DNA of 64,000 bases, from assembly GCF_038958875.1 (NCBI RefSeq), contig NZ_CP152407.1:4528501-4592500 (forward strand). Reading direction: 5' to 3'. The stretch is from Acidovorax sp. FHTAMBA (GTDB lineage: Bacteria; Pseudomonadota; Gammaproteobacteria; Burkholderiales; Burkholderiaceae_C). Of the stretch, positions 36,749 through 44,887 are shown in pieces. Numbering within the stretch: the first letter of the stretch is position 1; each line of letters opens with the position of its first letter. The translations under genes and the position numbers were made by a program. The notes under the pieces were generated by a model, which was given only the letters and a program-made list of their open reading frames with translations, was not told the origin of the DNA and did no database searches.

Positions 36749-38356
36749 GGGGGTGCGGATAAAAACTTGGACTGGTTTTATGCCGCAAGTCCAAGGCTCA
36801 CCCGGTATTCGATCGGGCTGAGGGCCCCCAGGGAGATCTTGATCCGCTTCTCGTTGTACCAACGGATGTAGTCGTCGAGCACTTCAATGAACTGCTCAAC
36901 TGTGACGCTCTTCCAGTCCCGAGGATAGAACAGTTCATTCTTCAACCGACCGAAGAAGCCCTCGCACGCTGCGTTGTCAGGCGAGCAGGCCTTGCGGGAC
37001 ATCGAGCGGGTGAGCTTGGCCTCGCTCATTCTGGATAGCCAGCCAGGCCAGCGGTAGTGACCTCCGCGGTCTGAGTGGACCACTGGTCGATCGCTTGTCT
37101 CTGTGACGGTCTCGATGGCTGCATCCAGCATGGTGTTGACCAGCTCTGCATCCGGACTCGTGCCGATGGTCCAGCTCACCACCATCCCGTCGAAGCAATC
37201 GATGATCGGCGACAGGTAGACCTTGCCTGCAGGGATCTGGAACTCCGTGATGTCGGTCAGCCATTTCTTGTTGGGGGCTGCTGCCTGGAAGTCACGGTTG
37301 ATGATGTTCTCTGGTGCCGGGCTGATCTCGCCCAGGTAAGACGCATACCGACGCCTCTTGGGTTTTGCAACGACCAGGCTCTCTTGCTTCATCAGCCGCT
37401 GTATCACCTTCTCGGAGATCGGGCCTTGCTCTCTGGCCAGTGAGGCTTGCAGCCTGCGGTAGCCGTAGCAGCGGTGGTTGGACTCGAAGATCTCGGTGAG
37501 GGATTGGCGCACCCCAAGGTACTTGTCGCCGACCGCTGTGCGGGCCCGATGGTAGAAGTACGAGCTACGTGCAAGACCCAACTGTCCAAGGAGCTCAGGC
37601 AAGTCATAGTGCTCCTTGAGGGCGTCAATCAGCAGTGTCTTCTCCCGGTTGGACAGGAGCTGTAGATCGACGCCCAGGCCTTTTTTTAACAGTTCATTGG
37701 CCTTGTTCAAGAGGTCCTGCTCAAGGCGCAGTTGCCTGACTTCGAGGCGCAGTATCTCAACCTGGCGCTCGAGCTCTTCACGCTCTCGCGCCTGCGGAGA
37801 TTGATTGGTGTGTTTCATTGATGCGGGTGTCTCACGCCCCAGAAGCTGGTTCTTCCAGTTGTACAACGTTGGCCGGCACACGCCGAGCCTGTCGGCAACA
37901 GCCTGTGCACTTTCCTGCCGGGTGCAAAGCTCCATCACTCCCGCGTGCTTCAAGCTCTCGGGATATCTTCGCTGGCCCACACTGCCGACAAGGGCCATCC
38001 TGGCTTCAGGGAATGCCTCGCGGACCCACTTGGTTAGCGTTCCACGCCCTGGATAGCCCAGCGCCCTCATGGTGGCAGCGATGCATCGATCATGTGTGAG
38101 GTAGTGCTCGATGGCCGCTGCCTTCTGGCCCTGCGAGAACTTCGGCTCCCGACGGGCATATCCCAGCGGCAGGTCGAGCCGCTGCTGATACTCGCGGTAC
38201 CACCCCTTCAATGCATTCTTGGTTGGGTAACCCAGCTGACGGATGGTCGGGCTGGTGCGTTTGCCGAGCTTGATGTAGAGCTCAACGGCTCGGATTCGGT
38301 CTTCGTAGGAATACATGAACTACCTTCTAGTAGTCCAAGTTTTCGTCCGCACCCCC
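36749..38356. mobile_element. IS3-family insertion sequence, complete, with GGT target duplication
   Basis: 1608 bp. Left end GGGGGTGCGGATAAAAACTT and right end (reverse complement) GGGGGTGCGGACGAAAACTT, two mismatches in 20. Flanked by GGT at 36746-36748 and 38357-38359, the usual 3-bp duplication of IS3 elements. It is nested in the right-end repeats of the IS21-like element. Confidence 0.88.
36778..38316 (-). CDS. IS3 family transposase, OrfA and OrfB in one reading frame
   Basis: 512 aa. Residues 1-165 contain two helix-turn-helix segments (AVELYIKLGKRTSPTIRQLG; ESAQAVADRLGVCRPTLYNW), followed by a leucine-zipper-like coiled coil (about 175-215) and an rve catalytic domain: KKWLTDITEF (Asp), VVHSDRGGHY (Asp) and NAACEGFFGRLKNE (Glu). 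The junction between the OrfA and OrfB parts is TTAAAAAAAGG (37679-37689, complement), an A7G run where IS3 elements usually shift frame. Here the frame runs straight through, so no frameshift is needed to make the full transposase. Confidence 0.9.
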   Translation of the reverse strand: MYSYEDRIRAVELYIKLGKRTSPTIRQLGYPTKNALKGWYREYQQRLDLPLGYARREPKFSQGQKAAAIEHYLTHDRCIAATMRALGYPGRGTLTKWVREAFPEARMALVGSVGQRRYPESLKHAGVMELCTRQESAQAVADRLGVCRPTLYNWKNQLLGRETPASMKHTNQSPQAREREELERQVEILRLEVRQLRLEQDLLNKANELLKKGLGVDLQLLSNREKTLLIDALKEHYDLPELLGQLGLARSSYFYHRARTAVGDKYLGVRQSLTEIFESNHRCYGYRRLQASLAREQGPISEKVIQRLMKQESLVVAKPKRRRYASYLGEISPAPENIINRDFQAAAPNKKWLTDITEFQIPAGKVYLSPIIDCFDGMVVSWTIGTSPDAELVNTMLDAAIETVTETSDRPVVHSDRGGHYRWPGWLSRMSEAKLTRSMSRKACSPDNAACEGFFGRLKNELFYPRDWKSVTVEQFIEVLDDYIRWYNEKRIKISLGALSPIEYRVSLGLAA

Positions 38357-38386
38357 GGTGGCTCAATTTTGAATCGGCGCCAACAG

Positions 38387-38452
38387 TCCATTCTTGCTTG
38401 CGTCCTCGTGGTGGATGGCATTGGTTCGGCACTTCGCAAACGTCTTAAGTAA
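38387..38452 (+). pseudogene. ptxC: 3' remnant of ptxC (22 codons) next to the first ptxD
   Basis: Reads SILACVLVVDGIGSALRKRL plus K and a stop, matching the end of the complete PtxC at 47402 (SILICVLVVDGIGSALRKHL plus K). It starts two bases after the IS21-like right end and stops 15 bases before the ptxD start. This shows the first ptxD once followed its own ptxABC genes, which the IS21-like insertion or deletion removed. Confidence 0.88.
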
Positions 38453-38467
38453 AGAGAGAGGATGGCA

Positions 38468-39475
38468 ATGATGCCGAGAATTGTGGTGACGCAGCCCATT
38501 CATGAAGAGGTACTGGCGCGTCTTATGCAGGTTGGTGAAGTGGTGATGAATCCCGGTCCTGAGCCGTGGAGCGAGGCCGAGCTCCACCGTCATCTGAAGG
38601 ATGCCGACGCAATGATGGCTTTCATGCCTGACCGGGTAGATCAGCGAACCCTGTTGCACGCTCCCAGGCTCAAGACCATCGCTTGCGCCCTGAAGGGGTA
38701 TGACAACTTTGACCTCAAGGCATGTGCGCAAGCCGGTGTCAGCGTGAGCTTCGTTCCTGACCTGCTCACAGAACCCACGGCAGAACTCGCCATTGGGCTG
38801 GCCATCGCCGCCGCGCGCCATGTGCTGGCAGGTGACGTCAGTGTTCGCAAGAGCTACGCAGGATGGCGTCCCCAGCTGTACGGAATGGGGTTGCACGGCT
38901 CGATAGTGGCGGTCGTCGGACTTGGCGCCGTTGGGCGGGCCATTGTGGACCGTCTCTGTGGCTTCGGGTGCGCCAAGTTGCTCGGTGTCGACCCGCATGG
39001 CGATGATGAGCGGCTGGCCATGGTGAGCTTGGGCGAAGCCCTGTCTCAATCCGACTACGTCATGCTGGCCGTTCCACTGCTGGGAATGACGCGTCACCTC
39101 ATTAATGACTCCATGCTGGAAGGTGTTCGATGGGGGCAGGTGCTGGTTAATATTGGGCGAGGCTCCGTGGTGGACGAGGCGGCCGTGGCACGGGCACTCC
39201 AGGACGGGCGCCTGGGTGCATACGCCGCCGATGTCTATGAGATGGAGGACTGGCTGCTTGCAGATCGCCCTCGCCAGATTCATCCGGAACTCTTGCAACA
39301 CCCCTCCACCGTCTTCACTCCCCACATCGGATCGGCTGTGAAGAAGGTCCGTCTCGCTATCGAGTTGCGCGCTGCTGAAAATTTGCTACTCGCGCTGAGT
39401 GGGAGCGAGCCGCTGGATCTCTGTGAGGCATTCCATCGAGCGGATCCTATGCCGGCGTTGCCCTGCTCTGGATGA
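38468..39475 (+). CDS. ptxD: Phosphite dehydrogenase PtxD, copy 1
   Basis: 335-aa D-2-hydroxyacid dehydrogenase-fold enzyme that oxidises phosphite to phosphate with NAD+. Family hallmarks match PtxD: AMMAFMPDRVD, ACALKGYDNFD with Lys76, FVPDLLTEPTAELAIGLA, Rossmann GLGAVG (151-156), NIGRGSVVDE (Arg231), DVYEMEDW (Glu260) and FTPHIGSA (His286). The Arg, Glu and His positions correspond to the catalytic residues of the Pseudomonas stutzeri enzyme. ATG 38468 is preferred to 38462 because GAGAGAGG then has proper spacing. It has lost its ptxABC partners; expression would need a promoter in the IS21-like end. Confidence 0.93.
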   Translation: MMPRIVVTQPIHEEVLARLMQVGEVVMNPGPEPWSEAELHRHLKDADAMMAFMPDRVDQRTLLHAPRLKTIACALKGYDNFDLKACAQAGVSVSFVPDLLTEPTAELAIGLAIAAARHVLAGDVSVRKSYAGWRPQLYGMGLHGSIVAVVGLGAVGRAIVDRLCGFGCAKLLGVDPHGDDERLAMVSLGEALSQSDYVMLAVPLLGMTRHLINDSMLEGVRWGQVLVNIGRGSVVDEAAVARALQDGRLGAYAADVYEMEDWLLADRPRQIHPELLQHPSTVFTPHIGSAVKKVRLAIELRAAENLLLALSGSEPLDLCEAFHRADPMPALPCSG

Positions 39476-39896
39476 CCTGCAGGACGTGCATGCCACCGAT
39501 GTGGGGGAGCTCAACGTTTTTCGTTAGCGTGACCGATCGCGTAGAACCCCTGCTGAGAAGTAAGGGTGCCAGATTCGACGACGCGCTTGGCTGAAGCGAT
39601 CAACCGATCGCAATATCTGGTTTCCTAGCGAGGTACTCACCGTGCAACGGGAAATGGCATGCGACCAAGTCACCGTGTGTCATCGGTCGCAGCTCTGGCT
39701 GCTCCCTCGCGCACAGTTCAGTTGCAATCGGGCAGCGTGGATGAAATCTACACCCGGATGGAGGATTGATGGGACTGGGAACCTCGCCACGCAGAATCTG
39801 TCGGTTTTTGGTCGCAGCTTTGGAGGGGTCCGGCGCGGGAAACGAGTCCAGCAATGCTCTAGTGTAGGGATGTGACGGAGCAGAAAATATCTTCCT
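39320..39896. repeat. 577-bp direct repeat, copy 1 (3' end of ptxD to oppF-like gene)
   Basis: By eye every base equals 48272-48848. It begins inside ptxD (last mismatch at 39319), passes the stop and intergenic region, and ends in the oppF/dppF-like gene, where copy 2 is cut by an IS256 end. The ptxD parts upstream of this block differ at many positions. Confidence 0.88.
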
Positions 39897-40220
39897 TGGT
39901 GAGCCAACCTCAACCAAGCGGCCAAGGTACATCACAGCCACTCGGTCAGCGATGTGGCGAATGATCGAAAGATCGTGAGATATGAACAAATAGGATAGCG
40001 AAAACTCCTTGCGCAGATCCGCCAGCAGGTTCATCACTTGCGCTCGCACAGAAACATCAAGCGCAGAGACCGGTTCGTCGCAGATGATGAATTCTGGATT
40101 CAATGCAATGGCCCGCGCAATCCCAATGCGCTGACGTTGCCCCCCCGGAGAACTCATGCGGAAGGCGGTCAGCCATTTCAGGACGCAGCCCCACCTTCTT
40201 CATCAGCCAGTTAAGGCTTG
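39600..40220 (-). pseudogene. OppF/DppF-like ABC transporter ATPase, 5'-truncated and frameshifted
   Basis: C-terminal half of a peptide-type ABC ATPase: GGQRQRIGIARA signature, IICDEPVSALDVSVRAQVM (Walker B), FISHDLSIIRHIADRVAVMY (H-loop) and the oligopeptide-specific Cys-rich end PPSGCRFHPRCPIATELC. The segment before the signature (KKVGLRPEMADRLPHEFSGG) is in another frame; the shift falls at a C7 run near 40141-40147. The Walker A half is missing beyond about 40220. Confidence 0.85.
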
Positions 40221-40558
40221 GCCAGCACCATGGATGTGTCAAGGATGTTCTTGGCAAACCTGCAAGGGGCTAGCTGTCCGTTCTTGAGTCTACGTGCGAC
40301 CGTGTTCCTTCATCCGTCAAGCTTGACCGACGTCGGGAGTTATGCCCTTTTTCTGAAGCGACAGTGAATGACGGGTTGTGGCCGAAAACTCCTGTTCCAG
40401 CGCGTCGCTCAAAGCAATCTCTGGCCGACTGCCGATCAAATCGAACGGCCGCGATCGGGGTTCATTTCGGCCTCACACTTCCGGCCAAGAGCAGCCGGTA
40501 AACTCTGTTGATTTCCATCCAAACCTGACCCACGTACCAACCCTAACCTGCTGCTTTT
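40221..40558. other. Unassigned remnant DNA between ABC pseudogene and istA fragment
   Basis: About 340 bp with no convincing gene. Bases from about 40500 (TTGATTTCCATCC…) resemble an IS21-type end and leader, including the stem CCTGCTGC / GCAGCAGG (40547-40570). The rest looks like rearranged mobile-element debris. Confidence 0.4.
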
Positions 40559-40579
40559 TTGAGCAGCAGGAGACCAGGA

Positions 40580-40741
40580 GTGATAGACGTGGCAACACTG
40601 AGTGTCATCAGGAGCTGGGCCCTGCGAGAGCAGCAGTCCATCAGGGAGATCGCCCGTAGCACTGGCTTCTCGCGCAACACCATCCGCAAGTACCTGTGCG
40701 AAGTCGATCCAAGCGCGCACCCTTGGCTGACGCGTCAGTGA
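40580..40741 (+). pseudogene. istA: istA 5' fragment from a different IS21-family element
   Basis: Encodes VIDVATLSVIRSWALREQQS followed by IREIARSTGFSRNTIRKYL, the N-terminal helix-turn-helix of IstA, then ends at a stop after about 53 residues (TRQ). The catalytic core and istB are absent. Its leader differs from the IS21-like element at 35056, so this is a separate insertion remnant. Confidence 0.75.
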
Positions 40742-40881
40742 TCGTTTGAACGACCAAACTGATCGGGGGAAGTACAGCCCTATTCACTCTGATAAGACAG
40801 TTTGAAGCCGGCCCTCTGAGAGAGCCGTCCGAATCGACAGGTCATTGGCAGGGGCGAGTTGGCTGCCAGCGCTACACCGGA

Positions 40882-42309
40882 TCAGCGCCCGGTTTTGAAT
40901 TCAACCTCGCGAGCAATAAATACCCCTTGGGCATTTTGCGCACCTTTAATTTCAACGTACACGCCGTTAGCCAAATTGGCGGCAGTGCCGTGTTCAAAGC
41001 GTGCATTCAATGCATCAACCCGCACGCCATTGACTTTGAAGTTGGTCACTGACACAAAGTCCGTCACCTGGCCAAATTGCTCGTATTCGAAATCGCCAGG
41101 GGATGAATTGGAGCCAGACTTGAATTCGACTTTGGATGCAATGAATACACTGCCCTGGACAGAGCCCTTCACTTCCACTGGCACCCCTACGGCAAGTTGC
41201 GCCAAGCTACCGTTCTTGAAATACGCTTGGGTCACATCGACCGTCACTCCGTTGATCACAACCAGTGTTTTGCCGTTGCTGGTTGTGATACTGCTTACCG
41301 ATCCATAAAGCTCATTGCGATCAATATAGCCATCGTTGTCCCGGTCGTTGCGTTCCAATTCAACTTTGCTGGCCTGCAACACGGTGCCATCCCAAGTGCC
41401 CTTGATTTCCAGTAAGGCACCAGCCGCGATGGTAGTACCACCCTCATAGGTTGCCTGGGCAACGTTCACTCGTGTGCCTGAGACAGTCAATAGCCCGTTG
41501 ATGGGGACAGCCTCAGCCACACCTTTGATCTTCAGGAAGGTGCCCGATGCGACGCTCGAGCCGTAGGCAGCGCCATCGGTGACTTTGATCGAGTTGGCAA
41601 TCAACACGTTGTTGACAGAACCTTGCGTTGCCGTGACCTTGATTTGTCGGCCTTCAGCGAGCGCGCCAATCACCGTGGCTGTGCCGTAATTGACAACCAA
41701 GGAGCCTATCTTGAACGTCTTCGCGTTAGTGTCCAGATTGCTCACGCGGCCTACCGCCCTGTTGGTGTAGGTGCCTGTCTCCTTTTCGATCAGGGTCGCC
41801 AGCACGGTGTTGTCTGATTGAAGTGTGCCGTAGACCTCAACTGCATCTCCAACCGCCAGTGCACTGAATGACGCTACGTTTTTATAGGCGGTGGCAGTAT
41901 TGGTTTTGACGGTCAACCCCATCACCGTGATGGTTTGGCTGGAGCGGTCGATTGAGGTGATAGCGCCGGTGTTGCCATGTACCAGCGAAAGTGATTTGGC
42001 CCTGCCACGCCCGGTGTTGTCATCGACCATGCCATCGATGTTCACACTCATGCCAAGCGCCAAGTCTTGCAACCGAACCGGGCTGCCATCGTCGTCCGAC
42101 AGGCTGGCCCCCACCGTTTCAAACCGCATGCCGTTCACGATCACAGATCCAAAGCCGCTAATCGGACCGGAGTAAACGGTGGACATTGGCGATGGTTGCA
42201 CTGGAGGAGTGTTCACCTGGTCACCGCCTCCACCACCGCACGCGGCGAGTGCCAGCGTAGCACCAAAGACTATCAGGGTGTTGAGGGTGAAGGCTGCTTG
42301 ACGTGTCAT
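40882..42309 (-). CDS. DUF5666 repeat lipoprotein with an EF-hand-like loop
   Basis: 475 aa. Lipoprotein signal with LALAAC (Cys24) followed by a Gly run. The rest is made of repeated small beta-barrel DUF5666 units of 60-70 residues (for example VGDAVEVYGTL, EGRQIKVTATQG, VPVEVKGSVQG), with an opening SGPISGFGSVIVNG. Residues 322-333 (DRDNDGYIDRNE) match the EF-hand calcium loop at positions 1, 3, 5, 6, 8 and 12. Surface or periplasmic location is likely. The gene stands alone; its role and any link to the phosphite genes are unknown. Confidence 0.8.
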   Translation of the reverse strand: MTRQAAFTLNTLIVFGATLALAACGGGGGDQVNTPPVQPSPMSTVYSGPISGFGSVIVNGMRFETVGASLSDDDGSPVRLQDLALGMSVNIDGMVDDNTGRGRAKSLSLVHGNTGAITSIDRSSQTITVMGLTVKTNTATAYKNVASFSALAVGDAVEVYGTLQSDNTVLATLIEKETGTYTNRAVGRVSNLDTNAKTFKIGSLVVNYGTATVIGALAEGRQIKVTATQGSVNNVLIANSIKVTDGAAYGSSVASGTFLKIKGVAEAVPINGLLTVSGTRVNVAQATYEGGTTIAAGALLEIKGTWDGTVLQASKVELERNDRDNDGYIDRNELYGSVSSITTSNGKTLVVINGVTVDVTQAYFKNGSLAQLAVGVPVEVKGSVQGSVFIASKVEFKSGSNSSPGDFEYEQFGQVTDFVSVTNFKVNGVRVDALNARFEHGTAANLANGVYVEIKGAQNAQGVFIAREVEFKTGR

Positions 42310-42407
42310 GTGAGGGCTACTTATTTCGGGCGATCAATTGGAATCTATGGAGCACAACGTGCTTTACAGAGGCTTTAGACTATGTGTCGAATATTAAGTT
42401 GGGCTTA

Positions 42408-43752
42408 ACAGGCTGCTGAAATACTCCCGTGCGTCCGAACCTGCTCAGCGGCGGCAAGCGCATTTTTCGCAGCAGCTTTCCGTATGCTGGAAGTCAGCCC
42501 GAAAACCTGCGTGTTTTCAGCCGTACAGCACGGTTTTTTGCCCCTTTTGCCTTCACATCTGCCCCAGCAGACGGATTTGCCCCAGGCTGCGCAGTCGCGT
42601 GAGATTGTAGCACGCCATCGTCAGCACAAACATCTGGTCCACCTTCTTGATCCCGCGCACCAGCACCTGACGCATGTGCCCCACCGTCTTGGCCCAGCCA
42701 AAGCCTTGTTCGATCAGCTTTCTCTTTTGCTGGGAGATGGCGTAGCCTTCGCTGCCCGCGATCCTGTCAGGCACCGCCGATTGACGCCCTGATTTGTTCT
42801 GCGCCACATGGGGCAGCACGTTCATCTCCTGCAGGGCTTCGATGAATTCCTTGGCGTCGTAGCCTTTGTCTGCCCCCAGGGTGATGGTGATGGGTTCATC
42901 GCCTGGCAGCGCCTGGCGGGCATCGTTGATCATGGCCTTGGCCGCTTCACGTTCTGCATGCCCGTCAGCCTGGGTGACCACAGCACTGACCACCAACCCA
43001 TGGCGGTTGTCGGTGAGTGTGTGCCCCATGAAGTGCAACTCGCTGGCTGTCTTGCCCTTGCGGTACAGCCTTGCATCCGCGTCCGTTGTGGACTCGTGGG
43101 TGTCGTTGCTGCGCTTTTGGTCTTTGAAGTTCCCCGCGTCGGTATCGTCGTCGCCCTGGCGGTCTTTGCGCACAAAACTCTTGTGGCCCGCCCAGGCCTG
43201 GATCAGGGTGCCATCCACGCTGAAGTGCTCGCCCGAGAGCAGTTCCTGCTCCTGGGCTTGTTGCACGATCTGATTGAAGAACTCGATGACCGCATCGTGC
43301 TCGATCAGACGTTCGCGGTTCTTGCTGAAGACGGTGGGCACCCACACGGCATCGTCCATTGCCAGGCCGATGAACCAACGAAACAGAAGGTTGTACTGGG
43401 TCTGCTCCATGAGCTGGCGCTCTGAGCGCACGCTGTAGAGCACCTGGATGAGCATGGCGCGCAGCAGCTTCTCGGGGGCAATGCTGGGGCGCCCGCCCTT
43501 GATGTCGGCCGCATACATCTGGGCAAACAGCCCATCCATGTTTGCCAGGGCCTTGTTGACCATGATGTGGATCACCCGCAGGGGATGGTCGGCGGGCACG
43601 AAGTCATCGAGATGGCGCATCGTGAACAGGCTCTCGGTGAAGGTGTCGGCTCCGCGCATGGATGGCTCGTCTGTCTGGTCGGTAGGGTGCCTTGATTGTC
43701 CTGGCAAGACGTCAACTGGGAAGTGACGGCGGGGAGTATTTCAGCAGCCTGT
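42408..43752. mobile_element. IS5/IS1182-like insertion sequence, complete
   Basis: Perfect terminal inverted repeats of at least 20 bp: ACAGGCTGCTGAAATACTCC at 42408 and its complement ending at 43752. TA on each side (42406-42407, 43753-43754) is consistent with a 2-bp duplication. It contains one transposase gene and lies between the DUF5666 gene and the ptxE-like regulator. Confidence 0.85.
42553..43707 (-). CDS. DDE transposase of IS5/IS1182 type
   Basis: 384 aa. N-terminal domain FTMRHLDDFVPADHPLRVIH and LRAMLIQVLYSVRSERQLME, then FSVDGTLIQAWAGHKS (first Asp), TLGADKGYDAKEFIEAL (second Asp) and KLIEQGFGWAKTVGHMRQ (Glu). Full length. The internal Asp-rich insert near residue 190 (DRQGDDDTDAGNFKDQKRSN) is typical of this subgroup. 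Confidence 0.9.
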   Translation of the reverse strand: MPGQSRHPTDQTDEPSMRGADTFTESLFTMRHLDDFVPADHPLRVIHIMVNKALANMDGLFAQMYAADIKGGRPSIAPEKLLRAMLIQVLYSVRSERQLMEQTQYNLLFRWFIGLAMDDAVWVPTVFSKNRERLIEHDAVIEFFNQIVQQAQEQELLSGEHFSVDGTLIQAWAGHKSFVRKDRQGDDDTDAGNFKDQKRSNDTHESTTDADARLYRKGKTASELHFMGHTLTDNRHGLVVSAVVTQADGHAEREAAKAMINDARQALPGDEPITITLGADKGYDAKEFIEALQEMNVLPHVAQNKSGRQSAVPDRIAGSEGYAISQQKRKLIEQGFGWAKTVGHMRQVLVRGIKKVDQMFVLTMACYNLTRLRSLGQIRLLGQM

Positions 43753-43789
43753 TAGAGCAATTCGGCATACAGACGGGCCCAAATGCGCC

Positions 43790-44698
43790 TCATACGGGTT
43801 GCTCACTTGTGTCAATCAAGCGCTGACTTACTGCGTCCGCCATACCCAGGAAAGTTGATATCAATGGAGCATGGCGCCGCTCCTGTCGACAGATGAAGTG
43901 CACCCGTGTTGCCATGCTGGTGTCCGAGATATTCAACCTGGTCAACCGGGGATCCGGTACGTAGGCCGTCTCAGCCACAACCCCTAAGCCAAGTCCCTGT
44001 GCCACGGCCTCTCGAACAGCCTCGCGGCTACCCATCTCAAGCGCAACCTGAACCTCAATGCCTCGTTCCTTGAGTTCATTTTCGAATACGCGCCTGGTGG
44101 TCGACCCTTCCTCTCGGATGACGAACCTCTGGCCCTGCAGATCACAAAGTCTGAGAGTCGCCCGTTGCGCGAATGGGTGTTGGATGCTGACAAACACCAC
44201 CAGCCTCTGGGTTCGAAAGGGCGTTCCGAAAAGATCCGGGTGATCTGCGTGATTGAGCACCACGCCGACGTCCCCCTGATAGTCAAAAATCTTCTCGGTG
44301 ATAGTTCGTGAGTCACCCACGCCCACTGCCACTTTGACCAGTGGGAACTGTTCCGTGAACAGCTTCAACACGGGAACGACGTTGTGCGGCCCGATCGCAT
44401 GGACGACTAGTCGGCCGACATAGTGATTCTTTGCTGCTGCAAGCAGTGCGTGCGCATCCTCCTCGCCGCTGAAGGTGCGCCGGGTGTAGTCCAGCAGGGT
44501 GCGGCCGAATGAGGTGAGTTCAAGTCGCCGGCCGCGCCGATGAAACAACTCTACGCCGAAGTCGACCTCCAGGCGCTGTATGTGTGAAGAAACAGTCGGT
44601 TGTTGAATAGCGAGCACTCTCGCGGCAGCGGTCATGCTGCCGGCTCGGGCCGTTGCGTCAAAGGCCTTCAAGGCTGCGAGGAGGCTGAGTCCAGACAT
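43790..44698 (-). CDS. ptxE: LysR family regulator divergent from ptxABCD (PtxE-like)
   Basis: 302 aa. Helix-turn-helix AGSMTAAARVLAIQQPTVSS at residues 19-38, then a LysR effector domain. It starts 189 bp from ptxA on the opposite strand, with a short dyad between. In P. stutzeri a LysR protein, PtxE, is part of the ptx locus; assignment here rests on LysR type and location, not on a diagnostic motif. It would sense phosphite or a related signal, or act with general phosphate-starvation control. Confidence 0.72.
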   Translation of the reverse strand: MSGLSLLAALKAFDATARAGSMTAAARVLAIQQPTVSSHIQRLEVDFGVELFHRRGRRLELTSFGRTLLDYTRRTFSGEEDAHALLAAAKNHYVGRLVVHAIGPHNVVPVLKLFTEQFPLVKVAVGVGDSRTITEKIFDYQGDVGVVLNHADHPDLFGTPFRTQRLVVFVSIQHPFAQRATLRLCDLQGQRFVIREEGSTTRRVFENELKERGIEVQVALEMGSREAVREAVAQGLGLGVVAETAYVPDPRLTRLNISDTSMATRVHFICRQERRHAPLISTFLGMADAVSQRLIDTSEQPV

Positions 44699-44731
44699 TG
44701 ATGTGATCTATGGGTGCCCTCATTTTTAGGG

Positions 44732-44744
44732 ATGAAAGTTTCAT
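44732..44744. promoter_or_regulatory. Candidate LysR operator between ptxE and ptxA
   Basis: Perfect palindrome ATGAAA-G-TTTCAT, 33 bp upstream of the regulator start and about 145 bp before ptxA. A partial TTCAT/TCATGACA pattern next to it faintly resembles a PhoB box, but I do not see two good 7-bp half-sites. Confidence 0.45.
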
Positions 44745-44887
44745 ATTCATGACACCTTGGTCACCCAGACTTGAGCTGTGCTTCCACTGAAGCTGTTTCT
44801 TCCAGAACCTCCTCTTTCCCGAGAGATACCTCTGACCACTTGAGTCCTGGTGTGCGTCTAGCGCACCACAACAAATGAAACCGAGCT

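Larger units (their letters stand above)
35056..38385. mobile_element. IS21-family element, internally deleted and carrying an IS3 insertion
   Basis: Left end TGTTGACGCCGACCGAAAAC at 35056, followed by a second copy of the CCGACC(T/G)AAAACTGAGCCA unit at 35099-35117. The right end has two units of GGCTCA(A/T)… reading towards GGCGCCAACA (38385). Tandem terminal repeats of this kind are normal for IS21. istA has lost its 5' two-thirds, istB is complete, and an IS3-family element lies between the two right-end repeats. No target duplication is visible, in line with deletion at one side. Confidence 0.72.

Noticed and set aside
40547..40570. Stem CCTGCTGC / GCAGCAGG with a T-run in the loop, looking like a terminator
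   Set aside because: The T-run is inside the loop and the stem sits just before an istA start, as in other IS21 leaders; more likely part of the element's leader.
44738..44756. Pho box upstream of ptxA
   Set aside because: TTCAT-like half-sites are present but do not form two 7-bp repeats with correct spacing to the consensus.
44850..44868. GTGCG-TCTAG-CGCAC hairpin before ptxA as a riboswitch or attenuator
   Set aside because: Only five base pairs, no T-run and no conserved ligand-binding core; not enough to call.
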